A stretch of DNA of 33,722 bases from Treponema sp. Its GTDB lineage: Bacteria; Spirochaetota; Spirochaetia; Treponematales; Treponemataceae. The position numbers and the translations under genes were made by a program. Where the stretch lies: NCBI GenBank assembly GCA_017551545.1, contig JAFZLJ010000015.1:1-33722 (forward strand). The letters are read 5' to 3'. Below the pieces are notes generated by a model. That model searched no databases and was not told where the DNA came from. It was given only the letters and a program-made list of their open reading frames with translations. How positions within the stretch are numbered: position 1 is the first letter of the stretch; each line of letters starts with the position of its first letter. Shown piece by piece: positions 15,290 to 21,510 of this stretch.

Positions 15290-15991
15290 CTATAATTCTT
15301 TTTTTTCAAGAAATTCTATATTTATGGTACCAACTTTAGATAAGAATTTTGTAGAGTCAGCATTGATTTTTTTTGTTGTAGAATAGTTTAAATCTAAAGT
15401 TTCGATATTACGGTCTTCATCCCGTGGCACTCGGCTTCCTGAGTAAGCTTGAATTGTTACAAAAACATGATCATCCAGATAATAATCACAAGACTCTGTA
15501 TTGGTAGAATCTGGAACATATTGATTATTAAAATCGTCATCGGACATAGTTTCCATTTCATCAATTTCTTCATCGGTTAATGTTTTTTTAATAACAATAA
15601 CACATTTTGTTACAAATCCAAATCCCGAACTATAATTAATATCACGGCCTTGGGAATAAAACTCTTTGTACATATAAGAAGTTTGTCTGTTTGAATTATA
15701 TATTTTTGAATATTTCCATGTACCACTTGAAAGTGTGAACTTGTCTGAATTATAATTATTTAGTCCTGTTTCATTAAAGAGTTCAAAATTAAAGCTGTCC
15801 CACTCATTGTCAGTAGAAGACTTGATTGTTCTTCTTTGTGTAGTTCCGCTGGATGATGAGCTTTCGTTGCCATTGCTATTGCTGGTTCCATTCGAGCCAG
15901 TGTTGCCGCCACTTCCAGGTGTACAGGCTACAAGCATTCCAATTGCAATCAGCACAGAAAGTGCCGTCATCAGATTTTTTAATAATTTCAT
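15290..15991 (-). CDS. Predicted surface or periplasmic lipoprotein under a poly-G promoter
   Basis: 233 residues, no recognised family. Signal peptide: basic start MKLLKN, hydrophobic core, lipobox LVAC with Cys23 as the lipidation site. A Ser/Gly/Asn-rich linker (residues 25-55) then leads to a polar domain rich in Asp, Ser and Tyr. The segment FTLSSGTWKYSKIY resembles ITLTNGKWKMSYSS in the lipoprotein at 24008, which suggests a shared small domain. ATG 15991 is chosen because GGAG lies 5 nt upstream and the protein then begins with a normal signal peptide; an in-frame GTG 6 nt earlier is rejected. Transcription is probably phase variable. Confidence 0.8.
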   Translation of the reverse strand: MKLLKNLMTALSVLIAIGMLVACTPGSGGNTGSNGTSNSNGNESSSSSGTTQRRTIKSSTDNEWDSFNFELFNETGLNNYNSDKFTLSSGTWKYSKIYNSNRQTSYMYKEFYSQGRDINYSSGFGFVTKCVIVIKKTLTDEEIDEMETMSDDDFNNQYVPDSTNTESCDYYLDDHVFVTIQAYSGSRVPRDEDRNIETLDLNYSTTKKINADSTKFLSKVGTINIEFLEKKEL

Positions 15992-16021
15992 AAACACTCC
16001 ATAAAATTACAATTTTCTTCT

Positions 16022-16052
16022 ATTATACCCCCCCCCCTCGAAAATTTGTCAA
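16022..16052 (-). promoter_or_regulatory. Promoter with G10 tract in the spacer (phase-variable)
   Basis: On the minus strand: perfect -35 TTGACA (16047-16052), a spacer of 19 nt made of AATTTTCGA plus ten G, then perfect -10 TATAAT (16022-16027). The downstream lipoprotein has a GGAG site and ATG. Spacer length depends directly on G number: 8 G would give the optimal 17 nt, 10 G gives 19. Slipped-strand changes in such tracts are known to switch promoters (for example Neisseria porA and T. pallidum tpr genes). Confidence 0.85.
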
Positions 16053-16085
16053 CTTATTTAGAATGCAGGTTTTGTTGGATGAAAT

Positions 16086-16114
16086 TTGACGAATAAATAA
16101 ATCTATGCTATAGT
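16086..16114 (+). promoter_or_regulatory. Orphan strong promoter driving a small RNA
   Basis: -35 TTGACG (16086-16091), exactly 17 nt, then -10 TATAGT (16109-16114); each box matches consensus at 5 of 6 positions. No long reading frame follows before a terminator-like stem at 16164-16201. A related sequence, GAATAAATAAAT..C..CTATAGTTAA, occurs at about 29926-29953. Confidence 0.7.
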
Positions 16115-16119
16115 TAAAT

Positions 16120-16205
16120 AAAGGAAATGCCCGATTCATTGGGTAGCCTTCACACGATTTGACAAAGCCGCCAATTAGGGTGTAAGACTAAGGGCGGCTT
16201 TATTT
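16120..16205 (+). ncRNA. Candidate small RNA with H-type pseudoknot
   Basis: A transcript of about 80-85 nt would start near 16121. P1: TGCCC (128-132 of this kb) pairs with GGGTA (141-145). P2: CTTCACAC (16148-16155) pairs with GTGTAAG (16180-16186) with one bulged C. P3: AAAGCCGCC (16164-16172) pairs with GGCGGCTTT (16193-16201). P2 and P3 interleave, forming an H-type pseudoknot with loops of 8, 7 and 6 nt. P3 followed by TTTATTTATT could also terminate transcription. I do not recognise the family. An 11-codon frame from ATG 16127 exists but its ribosome-binding site is badly spaced. Nothing on the plus strand continues directly from it. Confidence 0.5.
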
Positions 16206-16211
16206 ATTCAC

Positions 16212-16349
16212 TCATTTCTTATTTCTAAAATATGAGAGAACTGCTATAACAGTGCAGATCACAGTGGCAACACAAGTTACCGCTAATCCTAGTATAGATG
16301 CTGTTTTTATTTTTTGTAAATAGCTATACCACTTGCTCTTAATAGCTAT
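16212..16349 (-). other. Possible small hydrophobic peptide frame without a normal start codon
   Basis: A 45-codon open frame ends in one clear membrane helix, LGLAVTCVATVICTVIAVL, with a basic tail SYFRNKK. It lacks ATG, GTG or TTG in a useful place. Removing one T at about 16338 would join it to an upstream ATG (encoding MLDSY), so it may be a decayed small membrane-protein or type I toxin-like gene. It overlaps the toxin-antitoxin promoter, which weighs against it. Nothing else is seen in 16206-16318. Confidence 0.2.
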
Positions 16350-16361
16350 CTAACATATAAT
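16319..16361 (+). promoter_or_regulatory. Promoter and probable operator of the toxin-antitoxin operon
   Basis: -35 TTGCTC (16333-16338), a 17-nt spacer and -10 TATAAT (16356-16361). Two direct copies of AATAGCTAT, at 16319-16327 and 16341-16349, start 22 bp apart and bracket the -35 box. This is where an autoregulating Phd-type antitoxin would be expected to bind. Confidence 0.6.
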
Positions 16362-16390
16362 AAATTATCCCTTTTTTCAGGAGGCCTCCT

Positions 16391-16705
16391 ATGGACACAA
16401 AACCAATTCCAATGTTTGAAGCCAAAAACAAACTTCCTCTTTTTATGCATAAGGCAGAAACTGAAGGACCGGTTTTTATTTCGCGCAGGAATAAGACTGT
16501 GGGGGTTATTCTTTCTATCGATGAATACAACAAACTGCTGCTTGCAAAACCAAAACGAACAATTCTTGAAGCCGCCGCCGAATTCCGCAAAAAAGTTGAC
16601 GACACCCTTACCGACGAAGAAATTGACAGGATTTTTAATAATAGGGATTCCTGGATGGACGGCGACGATTATGAAACAAATGTTTTTGATGGTGTTTTTG
16701 ATTAA
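16391..16705 (+). CDS. Phd/YefM-type antitoxin
   Basis: 104 residues. The N-terminal half has the Phd/YefM DNA-binding fold: FEAKNKLPLFMHKAETEGPVFISRRNKTVGVILSIDEYNKL. The C-terminal acidic part (TLTDEEIDRIF...DSWMDGDDYE) would neutralise the toxin. It lies 12 nt upstream of a PIN-domain toxin gene, the standard order. The Shine-Dalgarno AGGAGG is followed at once by CCTCCT and then ATG, making a perfect 12-bp palindrome that could restrict ribosome access or aid mRNA dimerisation (inference). Confidence 0.85.
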   Translation: MDTKPIPMFEAKNKLPLFMHKAETEGPVFISRRNKTVGVILSIDEYNKLLLAKPKRTILEAAAEFRKKVDDTLTDEEIDRIFNNRDSWMDGDDYETNVFDGVFD

Positions 16706-16717
16706 TGGAAGGGGATT

Positions 16718-17152
16718 ATGAACGAAGAAGAACCACATTATCTGCTTGATTCAAATATTGTTTCTGAAATTATCAAGCATGACGCCAATTTTAATGTAAT
16801 AAAAAAACTTGCCGAGCATTCTTCGGATTGTGCAATTTGTGCTCCTGTTTGGGAAGAATTGATATTTGGTGCTAAGATTTTAGCGAAGGGCATGCACAGA
16901 AAGTTTCTTGAAGATTTTCTGGTTAATGATGTTCACGAAAATTTTCCAATAAAAAGTTATACCGAAAAAGCAGCACTGATTCACGCAGAACTTCGGGCAG
17001 CCTTAAAGAAAAAAGGTATGCCAACTCAAAAAACCGACAGCCTCATAGCCTCCATCGCCCTTGCAAATCACATGGTTTTAGTTACCCGCAACACAAAGCA
17101 TTTTGAAGCAATTCAGGAAGTGAGCGGACTGGAAATTGAGAACTGGTTTTAA
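16718..17152 (+). CDS. VapC-type PIN-domain toxin (ribonuclease)
   Basis: 144 residues. PIN-domain acidic residues are in place: LLDSNIVSE at the start, WEEL near residue 48, KTDSLIASIAL near residue 107, and VTRNTKHFE near the C-terminus. VapC toxins cleave RNA, often tRNA; the target here is unknown. GGAAGGGG precedes the ATG. Its last 4 nt overlap the end of the convergent TSCPD gene. The Phd antitoxin with PIN toxin pairing is common. Confidence 0.87.
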   Translation: MNEEEPHYLLDSNIVSEIIKHDANFNVIKKLAEHSSDCAICAPVWEELIFGAKILAKGMHRKFLEDFLVNDVHENFPIKSYTEKAALIHAELRAALKKKGMPTQKTDSLIASIALANHMVLVTRNTKHFEAIQEVSGLEIENWF

Positions 17153-17391
17153 GCCTGTTCAACAGCCTTTGCCAGCTGGTCGGCGCAGCTTGTGCTTTTG
17201 TAGCCGCAAAGATTTCCTTTGAGTTTGGCAACAATTTCTTCGGCTTTCATTCCTTCGCAGAGCTTTGAAATTGCCTTTAAGTTTCCGTCGCAGCCGCCTT
17301 CAAAGCTGATATTTGTAATTGTGCCGTCATCATTTTTTGTAAAGCTGATTGAACGTGCACAGGTTCCTTTTGTTTTGTATGTTACATCCAT
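17149..17391 (-). CDS. TSCPD-domain protein (TIGR03905 type), function unknown
   Basis: 80 residues. It matches the four-cysteine TSCPD family: GTCARSISF, FEGGCDGNLKAISKLCEGM, and the C-terminal GNLCGYKSTSCADQLA. The related domain in adenosylcobalamin-dependent ribonucleotide reductases binds metal or acts in redox, but the stand-alone protein has no proven role. No Shine-Dalgarno is seen; a -10-like TATATT (17398-17403) lies 6 nt before the ATG with TAGAAA 17 nt further up, again suggesting a leaderless mRNA. It is divergent from gltX. Confidence 0.85.
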   Translation of the reverse strand: MDVTYKTKGTCARSISFTKNDDGTITNISFEGGCDGNLKAISKLCEGMKAEEIVAKLKGNLCGYKSTSCADQLAKAVEQA

Positions 17392-17404
17392 ATTTATAAT
17401 ATAA

Positions 17405-17433
17405 TTGTATTAAAAGCTTTTTTCTACTATAAT
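17405..17433 (+). promoter_or_regulatory. Promoter of the gltX operon
   Basis: -35 TTGTAT (17405-17410), a 17-nt spacer and perfect -10 TATAAT (17428-17433). Transcription should begin near 17440, leaving a leader of about 35 nt with AGAGG before the gltX ATG. Confidence 0.7.
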
Positions 17434-17473
17434 GCTTGGAAAGTTTTATTCTTTTATACAACAGAGGTTTAAT

Positions 17474-19054
17474 ATGTCAGAAGAAGTAAGAGTTAGATAC
17501 GCACCATCTCCAACAGGAATGCAGCACATTGGTGGTGTTCGCACTGCACTTTTTAATTATCTTTTTGCTCGTTCAAAGAATGGAAAATTTATATTGCGTC
17601 TTGAAGATACAGACCGCACACGCTATGACGAAAAATATGTTCAGAACCTTTATGATACTATGGCCTGGCTTGGAATTGACTGGGACGAAGGTGGAAGTAA
17701 AGGCGGAGAATATGGTCCTTATGTTCAGAGTGAACGCTTTGAGCTTTATAAAAAATATGCTTACGAACTTGTAGAAAAGGGTGAAGCTTACTACTGCTTC
17801 TGTGATGCAGAACGCCTTGACCGCATCCGCAAAATCCAGACAGAAAATAAAATGGCTCCTGGTTATGACCGTAACTGCCGTCACCTTACTCCTGAAGAAG
17901 TTAAGGCAAACCTGGATGCAGGTAAACCATATGTAATTCGTCTTAAGGTTCCAATGGAAGGTGAAACAAAATTCAGCGATCACCTTCTTGGCGACATTGT
18001 ATGGAAAAACGAAGATATTTCTCCGGATCCGGTTTTGCTCAAGAGCGACGGATTTCCTACATATCACCTTGCAAATATTGTTGATGACCACTTTATGAAA
18101 ATCAGCCATGTTATGCGTGCTCAGGAATGGATTCCTTCTACACCATTGCACGTTCAGATGTACCGCGCTTTTGGTTGGGAACATCCTGAATTCTGTCATC
18201 TTCCAATGGTAAATGGTTCAGACGGAAAGAAGCTTTCTAAGCGCCACGGTTCAACTTCTTTGAATGAGTTCCGTGCACGCGGCTACTTACCACAGGCAAT
18301 TGTAAACTATGTTGCAATGCTTGGTTGTTCTTACGAAGAAGGAAAAGAATTCTACACACTCGAAGAGCTTGCTGCACGCTTTAAGCTTGAACATTTGAAC
18401 AAGGCTCCTGCAGTATTTGATTACAAGAAGCTTGAATATTTCAACGCAAACTATATCCGCCAGTTGAGCACAGAAGAACTTTACAAGTGGACTTTGCCGT
18501 TTATTACAGGAACAGGCGATGCTGCAATTGAAGTTGCAATTGATCCTGAAAGTCAGCAGCCGCTTCCAAATGTTGGACCAAAGTTCAGCGGTGTTGCAAT
18601 GGGAGAAGACGGTCGTCCTTACTGTGTAGACAAGAGCATGAACATGAGCAGCGACGATGTTGAAAAGACACTTATGGGACTTATGCCACTTATTCAGGAA
18701 CGCCTTAAGTTCTTGAGCGAAGCTGCAGAAATGGTTCACTTTATGTTTACAGAACCTGCAGTTCCTCCTGCAGAACAGCTCATTCCTAAAAAGCTTGATG
18801 CTGCAAAAACAAAAGAAGTTCTTGAAGCTGCAAAGGATTTTGTTCACCAGTGTTTCAGTCTTGATCACGAAGGCGCAGAAGAACTTGCAAAGTCTAAGGC
18901 AGAAGCGCTTGGAATTAAGCTCGGCGACTTTATGATGCCAATCCGCATGGCTGTAACAGGTTCACGCGTTTCTCCACCGCTTATTGGTTCTATTGTAGTT
19001 CTTGGTGAAGAAAAGTCGCTCGCCCGTATTGAAAAGACGATTGCAACTTTATAA
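17474..19054 (+). CDS. gltX: Glutamyl-tRNA synthetase
   Basis: 526 residues. It charges tRNA-Glu, and perhaps tRNA-Gln if the amidotransferase route is used. Class I motifs: HIGH-type PSPTGMQHIGGVRTALFNYLFAR at the start and KMSKS-type GKKLSKRHGSTSL in the middle. Also visible are RLEDTDRTR, YCFCDAERLDRIR, and LLKSDGFPTYHLANIVDDH. The helical anticodon-binding domain fills the last 200 residues. ATG 17474 has AGAGG 7 nt upstream; the frame upstream of it overlaps the -10 box and is rejected. It is somewhat longer than average. Its stop overlaps the next start (TAATG). Confidence 0.96.
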   Translation: MSEEVRVRYAPSPTGMQHIGGVRTALFNYLFARSKNGKFILRLEDTDRTRYDEKYVQNLYDTMAWLGIDWDEGGSKGGEYGPYVQSERFELYKKYAYELVEKGEAYYCFCDAERLDRIRKIQTENKMAPGYDRNCRHLTPEEVKANLDAGKPYVIRLKVPMEGETKFSDHLLGDIVWKNEDISPDPVLLKSDGFPTYHLANIVDDHFMKISHVMRAQEWIPSTPLHVQMYRAFGWEHPEFCHLPMVNGSDGKKLSKRHGSTSLNEFRARGYLPQAIVNYVAMLGCSYEEGKEFYTLEELAARFKLEHLNKAPAVFDYKKLEYFNANYIRQLSTEELYKWTLPFITGTGDAAIEVAIDPESQQPLPNVGPKFSGVAMGEDGRPYCVDKSMNMSSDDVEKTLMGLMPLIQERLKFLSEAAEMVHFMFTEPAVPPAEQLIPKKLDAAKTKEVLEAAKDFVHQCFSLDHEGAEELAKSKAEALGIKLGDFMMPIRMAVTGSRVSPPLIGSIVVLGEEKSLARIEKTIATL

Positions 19055-19815
19055 TGATATCTTTAATACTTACCGATCTGGACGGCACTCTTTTTCGCGA
19101 CGATAAATCTATTTCGGATTATTCAAAGCAGATGATTGCGCGCGCACAGGAAAAGGGTATTCTGTTTGGAGTTTGTACTTCTCGTGCAAAGATTAATGCT
19201 GCCAAGTTTTTAGATGGCATTAATCCGGATGTCCTTATCACTAACGGTGGCGGCATGGTCACCTATGGTGATGACCTTGTTTATTCCTGCGAATTTACTG
19301 TTGAAGAAATCAGAACTCTTATAAAGGCTACCTTTGATGTCTGTGGTCCTGACGCTGTTCTTTCTGTAGATAACGATCACGGACTATACTGCAACACAAA
19401 GGAAGAGCTTGGCGACAAATACTGGACCCAGAATGATTTTTCTGATTTTCGTGAGCCTGGCATGAAGATGTGCGTAGAAACACTGGACAAGGAAAAGGTA
19501 GAAAAAATTGCTGCAAGTCTTGGTGCAGATAAGCTTGATTATCTTCCTTTTTCTGATATTCCATGGTACAAGTTCAGCAAAAAGGGTGCTACAAAAGAAC
19601 GTGCAATAGAAGCCTTGTGTCAGAAACTCAAAATCACACCTGAACAGATTGTTGCTTTTGGCGATGACTTTAATGATATTGGAATGCTCAATCTTTGCGG
19701 AAAAGGCATAGCCATGAAAAATGCAATTCCTCAGGTCCAGGAAGTTGCAGACGAAGTTTGCGATACAAACGAAAATGACGGCGTTGGCAAATGGATAGAG
19801 GAGAAGCTTTTATGA
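19054..19815 (+). CDS. Cof-type HAD hydrolase (sugar-phosphate or nucleotide phosphatase)
   Basis: 253 residues. HAD motifs: I, TDLDGTLF with both Asp; II, CTSRAK; III, Lys in the KGATKERAIEAL segment; IV, FGDDFNDIGML. The C2-type cap between motifs II and III and the KGATK element place it in the Cof/YbiV subfamily. The substrate is unknown. It overlaps gltX by 1 nt and the tyrosine phosphatase by 4 nt (ATGA), so the three are translationally coupled. Part of this gene is duplicated in damaged form at 21214-21320. Confidence 0.9.
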   Translation: MISLILTDLDGTLFRDDKSISDYSKQMIARAQEKGILFGVCTSRAKINAAKFLDGINPDVLITNGGGMVTYGDDLVYSCEFTVEEIRTLIKATFDVCGPDAVLSVDNDHGLYCNTKEELGDKYWTQNDFSDFREPGMKMCVETLDKEKVEKIAASLGADKLDYLPFSDIPWYKFSKKGATKERAIEALCQKLKITPEQIVAFGDDFNDIGMLNLCGKGIAMKNAIPQVQEVADEVCDTNENDGVGKWIEEKLL

Positions 19816-20264
19816 TAAAGATTCTTTTTGTCTGCCACGGAAATATCTGTCGTTCCCCAATGGCCGAATTTGTAATGAAAGAACTAGTCCGCCGCGCAGG
19901 CCGCCAGGATGATTTTTTAATTGAATCAGCCGCAACAAGTACAGAAGAACTCGGTAACGACATGCACTACGGAACCCGCACAAAGCTCAGAGAAATGGGC
20001 ATCCCTTTTACCCGCAGAGCCGCCCGCCAGATTCGCCGCATCGATTACGACCGCTACGACTGGCTTGTAGCAATGGACGACGAAAACATTTACTACATGA
20101 ACCGCTGCTGGAGCCCAGACCCCGACCGCAAAATTGTACGCCTTCTTTCCTTTGCAGGCAAAACAAGAGACATTGCAGACCCTTGGTACACTGGCAACTT
20201 TGACCAGACTTATGAGGATATTTTAGAAGGGTGTACTGCATTTTTGAAATATCTCACGGCATAA
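19812..20264 (+). CDS. Low-molecular-weight protein tyrosine phosphatase
   Basis: 150 residues. The P-loop near the N-terminus, FVCHGNICRSPMAEF, has the C-x5-R-S signature, and the general-acid loop is DPWYTGNF. Such enzymes dephosphorylate phosphotyrosine proteins, or phosphoarginine in some species; the partner here is unknown. ATG 19812 is chosen because GAGGAG lies upstream and the P-loop then sits at the usual distance from the N-terminus. A copy of its 3' portion is part of a pseudogene at 21319-21510. Confidence 0.93.
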   Translation: MIKILFVCHGNICRSPMAEFVMKELVRRAGRQDDFLIESAATSTEELGNDMHYGTRTKLREMGIPFTRRAARQIRRIDYDRYDWLVAMDDENIYYMNRCWSPDPDRKIVRLLSFAGKTRDIADPWYTGNFDQTYEDILEGCTAFLKYLTA

Positions 20265-20267
20265 TCT

Positions 20268-20294
20268 GTCATTGCGAGCGAAGCGCGGCAATCC
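20268..20294. repeat. REP-like palindrome after the phosphatase gene
   Basis: GTCATTGCGAG-CGAAG-CGCGGCAATCC, starting 3 nt after the TAA stop. It belongs to the same family as the copies at 1031, 13459 and 13819. Confidence 0.8.
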
Positions 20295-20394
20295 ATTGAT
20301 ACAATTTACATCTCTTTTTTTATAACACGAATTGTGATTTGTAGTTTATAATATAGTGGGGGTCAGTTCACCTTGTATTAAATGGGGAAATTAA

Positions 20395-21060
20395 ATGAAA
20401 AGACTTTTTTTTGTTTGCTTTATATTTTTATCTATTCAGTGTTTTGGAGAAGAATTCAATATGAATATAAATTTAGAAAATGCTATGAATTATTGTATTA
20501 CAGAATTGATACCCAAATATTATAATGGTCAAAAAGATTTTGATGAAGAAAGAAATATTCTATACACTAAGTTTTTAGTAGGTCTTCAAGGGGATACTAT
20601 TTTTCATGAAATACAAGGAACAGAGGACCTAATTTTTAATTTTTATTATTTAATTAATCATGATAAACAGATTTGTCAGTGTATAAAGATTTCTAGTTTA
20701 ATAAAGGATTCAAAACTGTATGAATATTGGATCCTGAATATTTCTGATAGAGGGGTACCGTATAAGTATGCATATTTTTATATTACAAAATCAGAATCAA
20801 AATATTCAAAACGAGAAATAATTGATATTTCAATAAAATATAAAGAGTCATACAGATATATGGATGGAATAGATTTATTATTTCCTATAAATAATTTAAT
20901 AACCTTATATCAAGTTGAACCTTGGATTCATATGGAGAGTTTTAAAGGAACAAAATATGAAAATATGATAGTAAGCTGGAAAAAGGATACTCCGTACTTA
21001 CGTAAAATGAATTTATTTGAAATACTCTATTATAGGTTACTAAAGAAAGCTAAACGATAG
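20395..21060 (+). CDS. Exported protein of unknown function
   Basis: 221 residues, no recognised family. It starts with a typical signal peptide (MKRLFFVCFIFLSIQCFG), probably cut after CFG or, if the relaxed spirochaete lipobox SIQC is used, lipidated at Cys16. The mature part is rich in Ile, Tyr, Lys and Asn with no clear motif. The gene is clearly more AT-rich than its neighbours and uses different codons, suggesting acquisition. GGGG lies about 8 nt before the ATG and a TATAAT at 20347-20352 could be its -10. It sits between the intact HAD/phosphatase genes and their broken copy. Confidence 0.7.
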   Translation: MKRLFFVCFIFLSIQCFGEEFNMNINLENAMNYCITELIPKYYNGQKDFDEERNILYTKFLVGLQGDTIFHEIQGTEDLIFNFYYLINHDKQICQCIKISSLIKDSKLYEYWILNISDRGVPYKYAYFYITKSESKYSKREIIDISIKYKESYRYMDGIDLLFPINNLITLYQVEPWIHMESFKGTKYENMIVSWKKDTPYLRKMNLFEILYYRLLKKAKR

Positions 21061-21125
21061 TATCTTGTAATTTGTAATTGTTTGATAAACCTTTATTTGC
21101 TCATAAAACATAGTAATTTGAGCTG

Positions 21126-21169
21126 CTAAGAAAGTACATTAAAAAACTTATGATAGTGTATTTTCTTAG
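21126..21169. repeat. Near-perfect inverted repeat
   Basis: Arms CTAAGAAAGTACA (21126-21138) and TGTATTTTCTTAG (21157-21169) pair at 12 of 13 positions around an 18-nt loop. It may terminate the exported-protein gene, although no T-run follows on the plus strand, or mark an old recombination end. Nothing else is recognised in 21061-21213. Confidence 0.6.
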
Positions 21170-21213
21170 GAAGACTTGGTCTATGGCCTCCGTGACTACT
21201 ATCCAAAGACCGC

Positions 21214-21510
21214 TTTCTGATATTCCCTGGTACAAGTTCAGCAAAAAAGGTGCTACAAAAAAAACGTGCCATAGAAGCTTTATGTCAGAAACTCAAAATC
21301 ACATCTGAACAAATTGTTGCCATGGACGACGAAAACATTTACTACATGAACCGCTGCTGGGGTCCTGACCCAGACCGCAAAATTGTACGACTTCTTTCCT
21401 TTGCAGGCAAAACCCGCGACATTGCAGACCCCTGGTATACCGGTAACTTTGACCAGACCTATGAGGATATTGTGGAAGGGTGCACTGCGTTTTTAAAATT
21501 TCTCGGGTAA
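21214..21510 (+). pseudogene. Chimeric remnant: HAD hydrolase fragment fused to phosphatase C-terminus
   Basis: 21214-21320 copies the motif-III region of the HAD gene (SDIPWYKFSKKGATK, then RAIEALCQKLKIT). From about 21319 the sequence continues as the C-terminal half of the phosphatase (MDDENIYYMNRCW through DPWYTGNFDQTYEDI). The roughly 415 bp that separate these parts in the original (about 19656-20071) are gone; the join lies at a short GTTGC/GTAGC similarity. An extra A in a run of eight (about 21254-21261) shifts the frame, and the phosphatase P-loop is missing. It is not functional as an enzyme. Its end overlaps the 3' end of sstT by 18 nt. Confidence 0.88.

Noticed and set aside
16120..16205. 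Known riboswitch (fluoride, c-di-GMP or ZTP class)
   Set aside because: The GACAAAGCC stretch recalls c-di-GMP-I, but the remaining conserved positions of these classes are not present, so no family was assigned.
17573..18868. Long minus-strand frames opposite gltX
   Set aside because: They are cysteine- and phenylalanine-rich mirror frames of a well-conserved synthetase and lack start signals.
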